From the NCBI RefSeq assembly GCF_016508255.1, contig NZ_JADVKT010000004.1, forward strand, positions 291,008 to 355,007: a stretch of 64,000 bases of DNA, read 5' to 3'. Position 1 is the first letter of the stretch, and each line of letters starts with the position of its first letter. This document shows positions 19,121 to 28,103 of this stretch, piece by piece. This DNA comes from Acinetobacter calcoaceticus. Its GTDB lineage: Bacteria; Pseudomonadota; Gammaproteobacteria; Pseudomonadales; Moraxellaceae. The notes beneath the pieces were generated by a model that saw only the letters and a list, made by a program, of their open reading frames with translations, was not told where the DNA came from and searched no databases. A program made the position numbers and the translations under genes.

Positions 19121-19900
19121 ATGATTGAAGAAAAAGTATCTGGGGGAGTTCAATCACTTGAAGTCGGTTTATCTGTACTAAACGCCCTTTTGGAACACAA
19201 TCAACCTATTATTCTCAAAGACTTGTCTAGCAAGCTAGAAATGCATCCTGCCAAGGTACATCGCTATCTGGTCAGCCTTATTCGCATGGAATATGCAAAA
19301 CAACTTGATGATGGCCAATATGCATTAGGTGATCAGGCATGGCGCTTAGGTCTAAACTGTGTTCAGCATAGCGACACACTACAGCTGGTCCAGCATTTAA
19401 TTTACGACCTACAAAATAAAATTGGCTGCGGCATACAAATTAGTAAATGGTCGCCTAAAGGCCCTGTGGTTGTTCAATCGATTGAATCAAACCACCCTAT
19501 CTCGATTGTGACGAAAGTCGGCTCGATTATGCCTTTAGTTAATTCTGCTGCGGGACGTTTATTCGCGTCTTACCTTCCAGAGCATTTTGTTCGTCCATTA
19601 ATGGAAGCAGAATGGCAAAAGCATCAAGAACTTGGTCTTCAGATTGCACCACAAAACTGGCAAGCGTTTACAGAGCTTAAAGAAACTATTCGCCAGCAAG
19701 AAATGTCAGCAGCAAAAGGTGATTTACTGACAGGAATTAATGCTGTGGGTTTACCTGTATTTAACTCAAATCAAAGCATTGAGTTTTGTATTGTCGCACT
19801 AGACAGTGAAATGTTTTTGCCAGTCGACCCACAAAGTAAAACGATTGAAATCTTAAAAAATGAAGTAAAGCTCATCAATCAATATATTAAAAGTCGCTAA
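19121..19900 (+). CDS. IclR-family transcriptional regulator of the aromatic cluster
   Basis: A 259-residue protein with an N-terminal winged helix-turn-helix (about residues 8-70, including LSSKLEMHPAKVHRYLVSLIRMEY) and the C-terminal IclR effector domain ending with FCIVALDSEMFL. IclR proteins such as HmgR control homogentisate pathways in other bacteria and respond to a pathway intermediate. Its location between fahA-maiA-VOC and hpd makes it the prime candidate for binding the 19-bp palindromes in this region. I saw no such palindrome at its own promoter. Confidence 0.88.
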   Translation: MIEEKVSGGVQSLEVGLSVLNALLEHNQPIILKDLSSKLEMHPAKVHRYLVSLIRMEYAKQLDDGQYALGDQAWRLGLNCVQHSDTLQLVQHLIYDLQNKIGCGIQISKWSPKGPVVVQSIESNHPISIVTKVGSIMPLVNSAAGRLFASYLPEHFVRPLMEAEWQKHQELGLQIAPQNWQAFTELKETIRQQEMSAAKGDLLTGINAVGLPVFNSNQSIEFCIVALDSEMFLPVDPQSKTIEILKNEVKLINQYIKSR

Positions 19901-19912
19901 TTAATAGCCATC

Positions 19913-19946
19913 AAAAAACCAAGAGATCAAACTCTTGGTTTTTTTA
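19913..19946. terminator. Bidirectional terminator between the IclR gene and hpd
   Basis: AAAAAACCAAGAG (19913-19925) pairs with CTCTTGGTTTTTT (19932-19944) around ATCAAA. It has T-runs in both directions and serves the two convergent genes. Confidence 0.9.
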
Positions 19947-19969
19947 TATCAGAAACAAAAAAGCTCAGC

Positions 19970-21025
19970 TTATTTAGTTTCAAGCACGCCACGGCGAATC
20001 TGGTCACGTTCAATCGACTCAAATAACGCTTTGAAGTTACCTTCACCAAAACCGTCATCATCTTTACGTTGAATAAATTCGAAGAAGACTGGACCAATCA
20101 TGTTTTCAGAGAAGATCTGCAATAACAACTTCTTCTGACCATCTTTGGTATTACCGTCAAGCAAAATACCGCGCTGTTTTAACTCGTCAGTCGGCTCACC
20201 ATGCTCAGGTAAACGTTCTGGTAGCATTTCATAATACGTATTTGGCGGCGGTGTCATAAATTTCAGACCGAGACCTTTTAACTTGTCCCAAGTAGAAATT
20301 AAGTCATCACAGATAAACGCGATATGCTGAATACCTTCGCCATTAAAGTCAGACAGGAACTCTGCAATTTGGCCGTTTCCTTTATCTGAATCTTCGTTTA
20401 ATGGAATACGGATCATGCCGTCTGGTGCTGTTAATGCTTTAGACGTTAAGCCTGTATATTCGCCTTTAATATCAAAGTAACGAATTTCTTGGAAGTTAAA
20501 GATTTTTTCATAGAAGTTTGCCCAATACTCCATACGCCCTTTGTAGACATTATGAGTTAAATGGTCAATCTCGTTTAAGCCTGCGCCTACTGGGTGTCTT
20601 TGAGCATCATCAAAGAAAGTAAAGTCGTTTTCATAAATATCGCGGTCAACTAAAAAGATTGGCATGCCACCAATACCTTTAATTGCCGGAATGTTGAGCT
20701 CCATTGGCCCAACTTTTGAATACATTGGTTCAGCGCCAAGCTCTACAGCTTTTTGGAAAGCTTTTGCTGCATCACGTGTTTTAAAACCCATTGCACAAGC
20801 TGATGGGCCATGTTCATTAAAGAAGAATGAAGCATAAGATTCTGGCTGATAATTCAGGATAATATTGATATTTCCTTGACGCCATAAGTACGCTTCTTTC
20901 GATTTATGCTTGGCTACTTTTGAAAAGCCGATTGTTTCAAAAACTGGATCTAATTCATTTTCTTTTGAAACAAACTCAATAAATGCAAAACCGCATAATT
21001 CTAATGGGTTCTCTAAAATATCCAT
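19970..21025 (-). CDS. hpd: 4-hydroxyphenylpyruvate dioxygenase
   Basis: Converts 4-hydroxyphenylpyruvate to homogentisate with O2, the entry to the tyrosine ring-cleavage branch. The 351-residue protein has two VOC domains, and the Fe(II) facial triad is in the C-terminal one: H155 (EIDHLTHN), H234 (GIQHIAF) and E316 (FFEFIQRK). The C-terminal gate helix region ([14 protein letters not shown]) is intact. Two adjacent copies of the cluster palindrome lie about 380-420 nt upstream, far for a simple promoter operator. The next enzyme, homogentisate dioxygenase, is not encoded in the window. Confidence 0.95.
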   Translation of the reverse strand: MDILENPLELCGFAFIEFVSKENELDPVFETIGFSKVAKHKSKEAYLWRQGNINIILNYQPESYASFFFNEHGPSACAMGFKTRDAAKAFQKAVELGAEPMYSKVGPMELNIPAIKGIGGMPIFLVDRDIYENDFTFFDDAQRHPVGAGLNEIDHLTHNVYKGRMEYWANFYEKIFNFQEIRYFDIKGEYTGLTSKALTAPDGMIRIPLNEDSDKGNGQIAEFLSDFNGEGIQHIAFICDDLISTWDKLKGLGLKFMTPPPNTYYEMLPERLPEHGEPTDELKQRGILLDGNTKDGQKKLLLQIFSENMIGPVFFEFIQRKDDDGFGEGNFKALFESIERDQIRRGVLETK

Positions 21026-21406
21026 CTAGTTTCCCTCTGGTGATTACCTGTTCCGTTTATCTCTATTGCTGAACAACTCAGCTCCTTTCTCTATAGAATA
21101 CGTAATGATTGGGGAGTATTTGAACCGTCAAAATGCCTTGTCCCAACGCATCCTATGAGAAAAAAACCAATGATTAAAAAGATGATGGAGTGATAACAAA
21201 GCCTCTGGTTTTTAATTCCTGTTCCATGTGGTGTTTATTTTCCATACACACTGTCCTTTCTTATCTAAAAGTACGATTGAGATTTTTCAATAAACCCTTA
21301 AAAATCGTCTTTTCCTAAAAATCATTTATAGATTTATGGAGACCAACATCCTTGTTGGATCTCCAATGGCCATTTACCTTGAATTAGATGCTACTAAAAA
21401 GAATTA

Positions 21407-21425
21407 AATTATGCAATACATAATT
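21407..21425. promoter_or_regulatory. Aromatic-cluster palindrome, hpd copy 1
   Basis: AATTATGCAATACATAATT is the inverted form of the fahA motif (17 or more of 19 positions shared when reversed). It lies immediately before copy 2. Confidence 0.65.
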
Positions 21426-21426
21426 T

Positions 21427-21445
21427 AATTATGAATTGCATAATT
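21427..21445. promoter_or_regulatory. Aromatic-cluster palindrome, hpd copy 2
   Basis: AATTATGAATTGCATAATT starts exactly 20 nt after copy 1, about two helical turns, so two protein dimers could bind the same DNA face. Confidence 0.65.
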
Positions 21446-21549
21446 TTAGTAATCTTAAATGAAGCTATTTTAAAATTAATGGTGAGTTTTCAAATTTTGT
21501 TTATGATTTCTACAATAAGCCCCGCCATCCATTTGATTTAGGAAAAATC

Positions 21550-22020
21550 ATGATCTTAGTCAGTGCCTGTTTAATTGGTGAACCTGTTCGTTATGATGGC
21601 AAATCATGCCTAAATACTTTACTTAAACAACTGGTAGTTAATAAAAAAGCTCATGTACTTTGTCCTGAGCTACTTGGTGGCTTTTCAACCCCTCGTTTAC
21701 CCGCAGAAATTGTGGGAGGAACAGGCTTAGATGTGCTTGATGGCAAAGCCAAAATTACCGATTCATCAGGTTTAGATGTGACAGAGTTATATTTAAAAGG
21801 TGCTTACCACACTCTAGAAATTGCACAGCAAATAAAAGCGAGCTGTGTGGTTTTAAAAGAAAATAGCCCGTCTTGTGGCAGTCAAAAGATTTACAACGGC
21901 ACTTTTCAAGGTGAGAAAATTACGGGAACTGGTATTACCACAGCACTTTTGCAGCACCATGGTTTTAAAGTGATTTCTGAAAATGAAATTGAAGATTGGT
22001 TAGCTACCCACCCTCTTTAG
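21550..22020 (+). CDS. DUF523 family protein
   Basis: A 156-residue cytoplasmic protein with the DUF523 hallmarks: N-terminal VSACLIGEPVRYDGK, central CPELLGGFSTPRLPAEI and C-terminal LKENSPSCGS. The conserved cysteines (C7, C38 and that of SPSCGS) suggest a metal or redox centre; the function is not established. GGAAAA precedes the ATG. It converges on the BASS transporter gene with a 4-nt gap. Confidence 0.85.
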   Translation: MILVSACLIGEPVRYDGKSCLNTLLKQLVVNKKAHVLCPELLGGFSTPRLPAEIVGGTGLDVLDGKAKITDSSGLDVTELYLKGAYHTLEIAQQIKASCVVLKENSPSCGSQKIYNGTFQGEKITGTGITTALLQHHGFKVISENEIEDWLATHPL

Positions 22021-22024
22021 TGCA

Positions 22025-22987
22025 TTAATCAGCATTTGCTTGAATGGATTTGTCTTCATCTGTACGCCTTGCCCAGTATGTCGCAAGTGCAGGACCAGAA
22101 ATATTATGCCAAAGACTAAAAATAGCACTTGGTAAGGCAGTAATCGGAGAGGCCGCAAAGTGAACCGCTGCAAGCGCCACACCTAAGCCGGAGTTTTGCA
22201 TACCGACTTCTATCGCAATTGCCTTGCTGTCTGCATACGGTAGTTTAAAGAAACGAGCTGAAGCAAACCCTAATAAATATCCCAATCCATTATGTAATAT
22301 CACCACAGCCAAAATGAGCAAACCCGACTGGAAAATAGCGGCTTTACTGCCCCCAATAATGGCAGCCACAATCGCTACAATAGCAACGACCGACACCAAA
22401 GGCATGACTTGAATATATGATTCGACCTGACGCTTGAACCATATTCTTAAAATCAGGCCAACGACAATAGGTAACACCACCACTTGTAAAATCGAAATAA
22501 ACATCGAAGCTGCATCAATCTTTAGCCATTGGCTGGCAAGCAAATAGAAGATTGCAGGTGTTAATATTGGCGCTAAAAGTGTTGATACCGATGTACACGC
22601 TACCGATAAAGCCACGTTGCCTTTCGCCATATAAGTAATCACGTTTGACGCAGTTCCACCTGGACAGCAGCCCACTAAAATAACGCCGACTGCGATCTCA
22701 GGCGGTAAATTAAATAATTTACACAGAACAAATGCCAAACCTGGCATGACCACAAAGTGGGCAACAACGCCAAGTAATATCGCCTTAGGGCTTTGTAATA
22801 CCCCTTTAAAATCATCGACGGTCATGGTCATTCCCATGCCAAGCATAATAATGCCCAAAATCCATGGAATGTATGCTTTCAACCAGACAAAAAATTCAGG
22901 CTGCCATAGCGCCAATGCTGCAAAAAAAATCACCCATAGGGCAAAAGTTTTTTGAATAAATTGAGTAAAACGCAGTAATGCAGACAT
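22025..22987 (-). CDS. Bile acid:sodium symporter family (BASS) transporter
   Basis: A 320-residue inner-membrane protein with about ten hydrophobic segments and the BASS blocks GVILVGCCPGGTASNVITYMAKGNVALSV and EVGMQNSGLGVALA. Bacterial relatives move organic anions (pantoate, keto acids, bile salts) with Na+. The substrate cannot be told from the sequence or from neighbours. The gene is probably monocistronic. Confidence 0.87.
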   Translation of the reverse strand: MSALLRFTQFIQKTFALWVIFFAALALWQPEFFVWLKAYIPWILGIIMLGMGMTMTVDDFKGVLQSPKAILLGVVAHFVVMPGLAFVLCKLFNLPPEIAVGVILVGCCPGGTASNVITYMAKGNVALSVACTSVSTLLAPILTPAIFYLLASQWLKIDAASMFISILQVVVLPIVVGLILRIWFKRQVESYIQVMPLVSVVAIVAIVAAIIGGSKAAIFQSGLLILAVVILHNGLGYLLGFASARFFKLPYADSKAIAIEVGMQNSGLGVALAAVHFAASPITALPSAIFSLWHNISGPALATYWARRTDEDKSIQANAD

Positions 22988-23041
22988 ACTTTCTATCCCT
23001 AAAAATTAAAACATGAAAGTCAAAACACTAGACCAATGGAC

Positions 23042-23686
23042 TTAGCACTCACTCAACACATCGGTTGACTGAATACGCACGACCCCTTGTTGTTGCATGT
23101 TTTGCCATGCTTGCTCTAAAGAACCATTTAAATCAATTGCTTTACAAGCATCTTCAATTACAAACGTTTTAAAACCTTGCTGAATCGCATCCAATGCAGT
23201 CCACGCTACACAAAAATCAGTGGCAATACCAACCACATAGACCGTATCAATCCCGCGTTCTTTTAAATAGCCCGTTAAACCCGTCATTGTTGAATGGTCT
23301 GCTTCCATAAAAGCTGAATAGCTATCAATGTGAGCATGAAAGCCTTTTCGAATAATGAGTTGAGCTGTGGGAATATTTAAATCAGGATGAAAATCGGCAT
23401 CTTTAGTACCCTGTACACAATGCTTAGGCCAAAGCACTTGCAGCCCATAGTCCAGTTCAATGGTTTCAAATGGCTGCTTATTTTCGTGATTTTCTGCAAA
23501 AGAAATATGATTATCCGGATGCCAATCCTGTGTCAGAACCACATTTTCAAAACAACCTGCCAGATGATTAATGGTTGGAATAATTGTGTCTGCATGAGCA
23601 ACTGCTAAATTTCCACCCGGTGTAAAGCCATTTTGCACATCAACTACGATGAGAGCTGTATTTTGTGGTTGTTTATTCATATTCAT
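23042..23686 (-). CDS. pncA: Nicotinamidase PncA
   Basis: Hydrolyses nicotinamide to nicotinate for NAD salvage. It is a 214-residue isochorismatase-fold protein with the catalytic triad D16 (VVDVQNGF), K114 (IIRKGF) and C159 (GIATDFCVAW). The metal site is also visible: D54 and H56 in QDWHPDNH, with H89 in WPKHC. ATG 23680 (MNKQP) is a possible alternative start two codons downstream. Confidence 0.93.
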   Translation of the reverse strand: MNMNKQPQNTALIVVDVQNGFTPGGNLAVAHADTIIPTINHLAGCFENVVLTQDWHPDNHISFAENHENKQPFETIELDYGLQVLWPKHCVQGTKDADFHPDLNIPTAQLIIRKGFHAHIDSYSAFMEADHSTMTGLTGYLKERGIDTVYVVGIATDFCVAWTALDAIQQGFKTFVIEDACKAIDLNGSLEQAWQNMQQQGVVRIQSTDVLSEC

Positions 23687-24014
23687 GTCATCTTCAATCC
23701 CAACAAGGGAAATTGCATTCTATCTTGCCATAAAAAAAGGTCATATTCGGTCAGCTTCAGTTGAATTGAGCTGTATTGTTATATTTACTGCCCCTTACTA
23801 GGGCGAGATAACAAAAACACCCTATGTTTTCATCAAGTTTACATAGCGATTATCTGTTAGGCGTATTGTTCTTATGCGCCTGATCAGTCATAATTTGCAT
23901 AATTGTCATTCAACAATCTGTTATTGTTAGAACTGGACAATCAAAATACTGCAACCATCCCACATTTTGTTTTCTTACCTCAGATTCGGATGGATAAATA
24001 GGATATTTTTAAAA
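23687..24014. other. Intergenic region upstream of dapA
   Basis: A 328-nt divergent spacer between pncA and dapA. It shows only small hairpins (GCCC/GGGC near 23790-23804; AGGCGTA/TGCGCCT at 23859-23881). No lysine riboswitch-like architecture was recognised and no ORF is supported. Confidence 0.4.
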
Positions 24015-24908
24015 ATGACTCAGCAAGCACAGACCATTCAAGGCTCAATCGTCGCAATCGTCACACCAATGTTGAAAGATGGTGGAGTAGATTGGAAGGG
24101 TCTTGAGAAGCTGGTTGAGTGGCACATAGAACAAGGTACAAACAGTATTGTAGCCGTCGGTACTACCGGCGAAGCCTCAACATTGAGCATGGAAGAGCAC
24201 ACACAGGTTATTAAAGAAATTATTCGTGTAGCCAATAAACGTATTCCAATTATTGCCGGTACTGGTGCAAACTCAACCCGCGAAGCAATCGAATTAACAA
24301 AAGCTGCCAAAGATCTTGGCGCAGATGCAGCCTTACTTGTTACGCCATACTATAACAAGCCAACTCAAGAAGGCCTATTCCAACACTATAAATCGATTGC
24401 TGAAGCCGTAGATTTACCTCTTATTCTTTATAACGTACCAGGCCGTACTGGTGTAGATCTTGCAAACGATACAGCTGTACGTTTAGCAGAGATCCCTAAT
24501 ATTGTTGGCATTAAAGATGCAACTGGTGACGTAGCTCGTGGTAAAGCTTTAATCGAAGCCTTAAACGGCAAGATGGCTGTATACTCAGGCGACGACGAAA
24601 CAGCATGGGAACTTATGCTTCTTGGCGCTGATGGTAATATCTCGGTAACTGCAAACATTGCACCTAAAGCAATGAGCGAAGTATGTTCTGTTGCAATTGC
24701 CAAAGATGAACAACAAGCGAAGACGATTAACAATAAGATTGCAAATTTACACAATATTCTATTTTGCGAATCAAACCCAATTCCTGTGAAATGGGCACTA
24801 CATGAGATGGGACTGATTGATACTGGTATTCGTTTACCACTCACTCCTCTCGCTGAGCAATATCGCGAACCTCTCCGCAATGCCCTAAAAGATGCGGGAA
24901 TTATTTAA
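24015..24908 (+). CDS. dapA: 4-hydroxy-tetrahydrodipicolinate synthase DapA
   Basis: Condenses pyruvate with aspartate semialdehyde, the first committed step to lysine and diaminopimelate. The 297-residue TIM barrel has the Schiff-base lysine K167 (GIKDATGD), Y139 (LYNVPGRTG) and the TT pair of GTTGE at 50-51. ATG 24015 is chosen over the upstream in-frame ATG at 23967, because family proteins start close to TIQGSIVAIVTPM. Gene order dapA-bamC-purC follows, as in E. coli. Confidence 0.95.
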   Translation: MTQQAQTIQGSIVAIVTPMLKDGGVDWKGLEKLVEWHIEQGTNSIVAVGTTGEASTLSMEEHTQVIKEIIRVANKRIPIIAGTGANSTREAIELTKAAKDLGADAALLVTPYYNKPTQEGLFQHYKSIAEAVDLPLILYNVPGRTGVDLANDTAVRLAEIPNIVGIKDATGDVARGKALIEALNGKMAVYSGDDETAWELMLLGADGNISVTANIAPKAMSEVCSVAIAKDEQQAKTINNKIANLHNILFCESNPIPVKWALHEMGLIDTGIRLPLTPLAEQYREPLRNALKDAGII

Positions 24909-24918
24909 AGAGCAATTT

Positions 24919-25527
24919 ATGATGCAATTACGTCTTGGTTTAGTCCTTGCAGTTTCAGCTTTAAGTTTAGCTGGTTGTGGTCGCTTCGCAATTAATAATC
25001 ACTCTTTAGATTATAGAAATGCTAAGCAACTTGCACCGCTTGAGTATCCTGCCGATGCAACTGTACGACCAGTGACACCTTTGTATCCTGCACCAACTGT
25101 TGACCAGCTCGCTATTGAGCACGCGCCGAAGTTTGAAAATCAGCGTGGTAACCGTTTTGCATTGCCACGTCCTGAAAAAACACAAGATGGCAATGCAACA
25201 GCAGATGCATCTGCTCAAACAACAACTGCACTTGGACGCCCTCAGCTTGTGACTGACGGTAATAAAAACCCATTATTAAAAATTGATGGGAATACGACCG
25301 AAATCTGGCAATACACCAAGGCAACTTTAAGTACTTTAAATTACAATATCATCGCTCAAGGCAGTAATCAGGCGACGATTAAAGTAAATGACCGTACTTA
25401 TGTGCTTAAGCTCACTGGTGTTGGTTCAAGTCATGCTCTTGCTCTATTTAATGTAGACAACACTTTTGCAAGCCCAGATGTGGCTGCTGAAGTGTTAAAC
25501 CAGATTTACCAAAATTGGCCAGCCTAG
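24919..25527 (+). CDS. bamC: BamC-like outer membrane assembly lipoprotein (short form)
   Basis: A 202-residue lipoprotein with lipobox LAGC (LSLAGCGRF). The N-terminal part after the cysteine is extended and proline-rich, like the BamC segment that contacts BamD. The C-terminal part (NPLLKIDGNTTEIWQYTKAT... onward) resembles one BamC helix-grip domain. E. coli BamC has two such domains, so this is a reduced version. Placement between dapA and purC supports orthology. It starts 10 nt after dapA, and its stop lies within a strong terminator. Confidence 0.72.
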   Translation: MMQLRLGLVLAVSALSLAGCGRFAINNHSLDYRNAKQLAPLEYPADATVRPVTPLYPAPTVDQLAIEHAPKFENQRGNRFALPRPEKTQDGNATADASAQTTTALGRPQLVTDGNKNPLLKIDGNTTEIWQYTKATLSTLNYNIIAQGSNQATIKVNDRTYVLKLTGVGSSHALALFNVDNTFASPDVAAEVLNQIYQNWPA

Positions 25528-25550
25528 TCGTTTACTAGGCATTTTTTTTA
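25522..25550 (+). terminator. Terminator overlapping the bamC stop codon
   Basis: GCCTAGT (25522-25528) pairs with ACTAGGC (25534-25540) around CGTTT, followed by ATTTTTTTT. The stop codon TAG lies in the 5' arm, so ribosomes finishing bamC would cover the hairpin. Confidence 0.8.
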
Positions 25551-25562
25551 AAAGGTTCCCTC

Positions 25563-26282
25563 ATGTTAAAACAAACCTTGCTCTATACTGGTAAAGCAAA
25601 ATCTGTATATGAAACAGACAATGCCGACCATCTGATTTTAGTCTTTCGTGATGATGCCTCTGCGTTCAACGGCGAAAAAATCGAACAACTAGATCGTAAA
25701 GGCAAGGTGAACAACCTTTTTAACGCCTTCATCATGGAAAAACTTGCTGCAGCAGGTATTGAAACGCATTTTGAAAAATTGCTTTCTCCAACTGAAGTGC
25801 TTGTTAAAAAACTTCAAATGATTCCTGTTGAATGTGTAATTCGTAACTACGCAGCTGGCTCTTTATGCCGTCGCTTAGGTGTAGAAGAAGGTAAAGAGTT
25901 AACTCCTCCTACATTTGAATTGTTCTATAAAGATGACGGTCTAGGCGACCCAATGGTTAACGAATCTCAAGCGATTGCTTTAGGTTGGGCGACTGCAGAA
26001 CAATTAGAGCAAATGAAAGTGTTAACTTACCAAGTAAATGATGTATTAAAAGCATTATTTGCTGAAGGCAACATGCTTTTGGTGGACTTCAAGCTTGAAT
26101 TCGGTGTTTTCCATGACCGTATCGTGCTTGGTGACGAGTTCTCTCCAGACGGCTGCCGTCTATGGGATAAAGACTCTAAGAAGAAACTCGACAAAGACCG
26201 TTTCCGTCAAGGTTTAGGCGGTGTTGTTGAAGCTTATGAAGAAGTTGCTGCTCGTTTAGGTGTAGATTTATCTGGTATCTAA
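25563..26282 (+). CDS. purC: Phosphoribosylaminoimidazole-succinocarboxamide synthase PurC
   Basis: Joins CAIR and aspartate with ATP to give SAICAR in purine synthesis. It has 239 residues, close to E. coli PurC (237). Signature blocks include [13 protein letters not shown] near the N-terminus, [16 protein letters not shown] and LVDFKLEFG. The bamC terminator ends just upstream, so purC may have its own promoter or depend on read-through. Confidence 0.96.
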   Translation: MLKQTLLYTGKAKSVYETDNADHLILVFRDDASAFNGEKIEQLDRKGKVNNLFNAFIMEKLAAAGIETHFEKLLSPTEVLVKKLQMIPVECVIRNYAAGSLCRRLGVEEGKELTPPTFELFYKDDGLGDPMVNESQAIALGWATAEQLEQMKVLTYQVNDVLKALFAEGNMLLVDFKLEFGVFHDRIVLGDEFSPDGCRLWDKDSKKKLDKDRFRQGLGGVVEAYEEVAARLGVDLSGI

Positions 26283-26299
26283 TCAGTTAAACTTCATAA

Positions 26300-26328
26300 A
26301 AAACCGGGTTTTCAGCCCGGTTTTTTTA
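26300..26328 (+). terminator. Terminator after purC
   Basis: AAACCGGG (26301-26308) pairs with CCCGGTTT (26316-26323), followed by T7. It is 18 nt past the purC stop. Confidence 0.92.
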
Positions 26329-26473
26329 TATTCGGCACTATAGAAACCCAGCAATATAGACAGATTTGTCTATTAAAATAAATTATCACTTGCATAAACT
26401 TAATTTAAAACACTAAAATCTAAAAAAACACAAAGTACTTCACAATAATTAAAGTTAAAAATAGGGTGAGCCT

Positions 26474-26677
26474 ATGGAAATATTTAAGCTTGAAAAGAGA
26501 TTAATGAATCATCCAATTCATTTTGGTGAAAATCCTTTGGTCTTATTAACCAACTTTAGCAGTTCGGCCTTAAAACAAGGCTGGAGTCAGACAGAAGTTG
26601 AGTCAGTAATTTCTAAGGCCTCTCAAGGTGACTATATGACACTCATTCGTACCCTGAGAGCTTATACATTCTTTTAA
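26474..26677 (+). CDS. Small hypothetical protein (67 aa)
   Basis: An uncharacterised soluble 67-residue protein with an AGGGTGAG ribosome site upstream of ATG. The sequence is mixed-charge and mostly helical by inspection (SSALKQGWSQTEVESVISKASQ); it has no cysteine and no signal or membrane segment. It converges on rarA with a 2-nt gap. The ribosome site and an amino acid composition like its neighbours make it a plausible gene, but I do not recognise a family. Confidence 0.6.
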   Translation: MEIFKLEKRLMNHPIHFGENPLVLLTNFSSSALKQGWSQTEVESVISKASQGDYMTLIRTLRAYTFF

Positions 26678-26679
26678 AT

Positions 26680-27945
26680 TTATTGTTCCTGCTGCCATCT
26701 TCGTTGCTGCAAACGCTCGCCTTCGACTTCACGTTTATTTCTTGCAGACTCGTAGAGTCTTGTGCCTTTTAATTCAGGTGGCAAGTAATCTTGCAGCACA
26801 AAATGCTCTGGGTAATCGTGCGGATAGAGATAATTAATCCCATAACCTTGCTGTTTCATAAGCTTGGTTGGTGCGTTTCTCAAATGCAAAGGCACGGGTA
26901 AATTTGCCGTTTTTTCAGCAAGCTCCAAGGCCTTATTAATCGCTAAATAGGTACTATTACTTTTTGCACTGGTTGCTAAATAAACCGCGGTTTGGCCTAG
27001 GATAATTCGAGCCTCAGGCATCCCTACTGCTTGTACAGAGCGGAAGCATTCACCTGCAAGCAATAACGCATTGGGATTAGAGTTTCCGATATCTTCTGAG
27101 GCTGCAATCAGCATACGTCTGGCAATAAAAACTGGATCTTCACCACCTTTAAGCATACGTGCCATCCAATACAATGTTGCATCTGGATCACTGCCACGAA
27201 TTGATTTAATAAAGGCAGAAACGAGGTCGTAATGCTGTTCACCCGATTTGTCATAACGCGCAATATTTTGTTGAGCAACTTTCACCACCACCGCATTGGT
27301 AATCGTGTTTTCAACTTCTGGCTCAAAGGTACTGGCAATCAGATCTAGTAAATTCAGCGCTTTGCGAGCATCACCTGCTGCGAACTGAATGAGGGCATCA
27401 TATTCTTCAATATGAATATAACGTTCTTTTAAAAACTTGTCGGCTTGAAGCGCATTATTAATGAGAGTCTGGATCGCCTCGCTGTCTAAACTATTTAAGG
27501 TATAGACCTGACAACGTGATAATAGCGCACTATTGACCTCAAAAGATGGATTTTCAGTAGTCGCGCCAATTAAGGTAATTTTGCCTTTTTCAACAGCACC
27601 CAATAAAGCATCTTGCTGAGATTTATTAAAACGATGAATTTCATCAATAAAAACCACAGGAGTCAGTAAATCACCACTTTCTGCAATTATTTCACGTAAT
27701 TCTTTTACACCCGTATTCAGCGCAGATAAGCTTACAAATGGCCGATCAATGGCCTGAGCTAATAGCAAAGCAATTGTTGTTTTTCCTACCCCAGGTGGCC
27801 CCCAAAAAATAATAGAAGGTAAATGCCCCTGATCAATCATCTGACGTAACGGTGCATGTGCACCTAACAAATGATCTTGCCCAATAATTTCAGACAAGTC
27901 TCTTGGGCGCAGGCGTTCGGGAAGTGGAATATGGGTGTCTGACAT
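26680..27945 (-). CDS. rarA: Replication-associated recombination protein RarA (MgsA)
   Basis: A 421-residue AAA+ ATPase acting at stalled replication forks. Walker A GPPGVGKT is at 49-56, Walker B FIDEIH at about 99-104, sensor 1 in GATTENPSF, and the C-terminal tetramerisation region is present. Typically it follows lolA; here it follows a YcgN-type gene with a structured 220-nt leader containing a short ORF. It is related to human WRNIP1. Confidence 0.93.
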   Translation of the reverse strand: MSDTHIPLPERLRPRDLSEIIGQDHLLGAHAPLRQMIDQGHLPSIIFWGPPGVGKTTIALLLAQAIDRPFVSLSALNTGVKELREIIAESGDLLTPVVFIDEIHRFNKSQQDALLGAVEKGKITLIGATTENPSFEVNSALLSRCQVYTLNSLDSEAIQTLINNALQADKFLKERYIHIEEYDALIQFAAGDARKALNLLDLIASTFEPEVENTITNAVVVKVAQQNIARYDKSGEQHYDLVSAFIKSIRGSDPDATLYWMARMLKGGEDPVFIARRMLIAASEDIGNSNPNALLLAGECFRSVQAVGMPEARIILGQTAVYLATSAKSNSTYLAINKALELAEKTANLPVPLHLRNAPTKLMKQQGYGINYLYPHDYPEHFVLQDYLPPELKGTRLYESARNKREVEGERLQQRRWQQEQ

Positions 27946-27982
27946 TTCAAATAGCTTTATCGTCTTTTCACTATAGTCTATT

Positions 27983-28103
27983 GTGTCTCACAGAAATCTA
28001 CAATTTGAATCTATGAGACACGGCCTTTGCATCATAAGGAGCTGCTAATCGTCTCATCAGTTTATCTCCTTTTGTTTTTATTGTTATATAACGGAGACGA
28101 TTA
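27983..28103 (-). promoter_or_regulatory. Structured leader upstream of rarA with two inverted repeats
   Basis: In minus-strand order, segment 1 TAATCGTCTC (28103-28094) pairs with segment 2 GAGACGATTA (28055-28046). Segment 3 GTGTCTCA (28021-28014) pairs with segment 4 TGAGACAC (27990-27983). Segment 2 (TGAGAC) can alternatively pair with segment 3 (GTCTCA). Segment 2 contains the start codon of the 19-codon ORF. There is no T-run after segment 4, so control of translation or RNA stability is more likely than classical attenuation. A TATAAT at 28136-28131 could be the -10 box. Confidence 0.45.
27998..28057 (-). CDS. Candidate 19-codon leader ORF before rarA
   Basis: ATG at 28057 is preceded by AAGGAG with 8-nt spacing, one of the better ribosome sites in the window. 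It encodes MRRLAAPYDAKAVSHRFKL and ends at TAG 27998, 52 nt before rarA. Its first codons form the 3' arm of one hairpin and its V-S-H codons the 5' arm of the next. It is soluble and basic, and unlike any family I know. It could be a regulatory leader peptide, a free microprotein or chance. Confidence 0.35.
   Translation of the reverse strand: MRRLAAPYDAKAVSHRFKL

Larger units (their letters stand above)
21026..21549. other. Long divergent intergenic region upstream of hpd
   Basis: A 524-nt AT-rich spacer between hpd (minus) and the DUF523 gene (plus). It contains two adjacent 19-bp palindromes at 21407-21445 and a small inverted repeat GAGACCAACATCC/TTGGATCTCC around 21340-21364. No ORF with a convincing start was seen. 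Its length suggests either a long hpd leader or an unrecognised small RNA. Confidence 0.5.

Noticed and set aside
23761..23881. Lysine riboswitch before dapA
   Set aside because: Only two short hairpins, without the multi-helix core or a terminator/sequestering stem near the start.
23886..23905. Extra copy of the aromatic-cluster palindrome upstream of dapA
   Set aside because: Only the right half (TTGCATAATT) matches; the left arm is absent and the gene is unrelated.
24428..24880. 150-codon minus-strand ORF opposite dapA
   Set aside because: Reverse-frame shadow of dapA; no start signal.
28083..28092. GTTATATAAC as a Zur box before rarA
   Set aside because: It lacks the three central bases between the GTTAT/ATAAC arms, so it does not fit the 13-bp Zur core.
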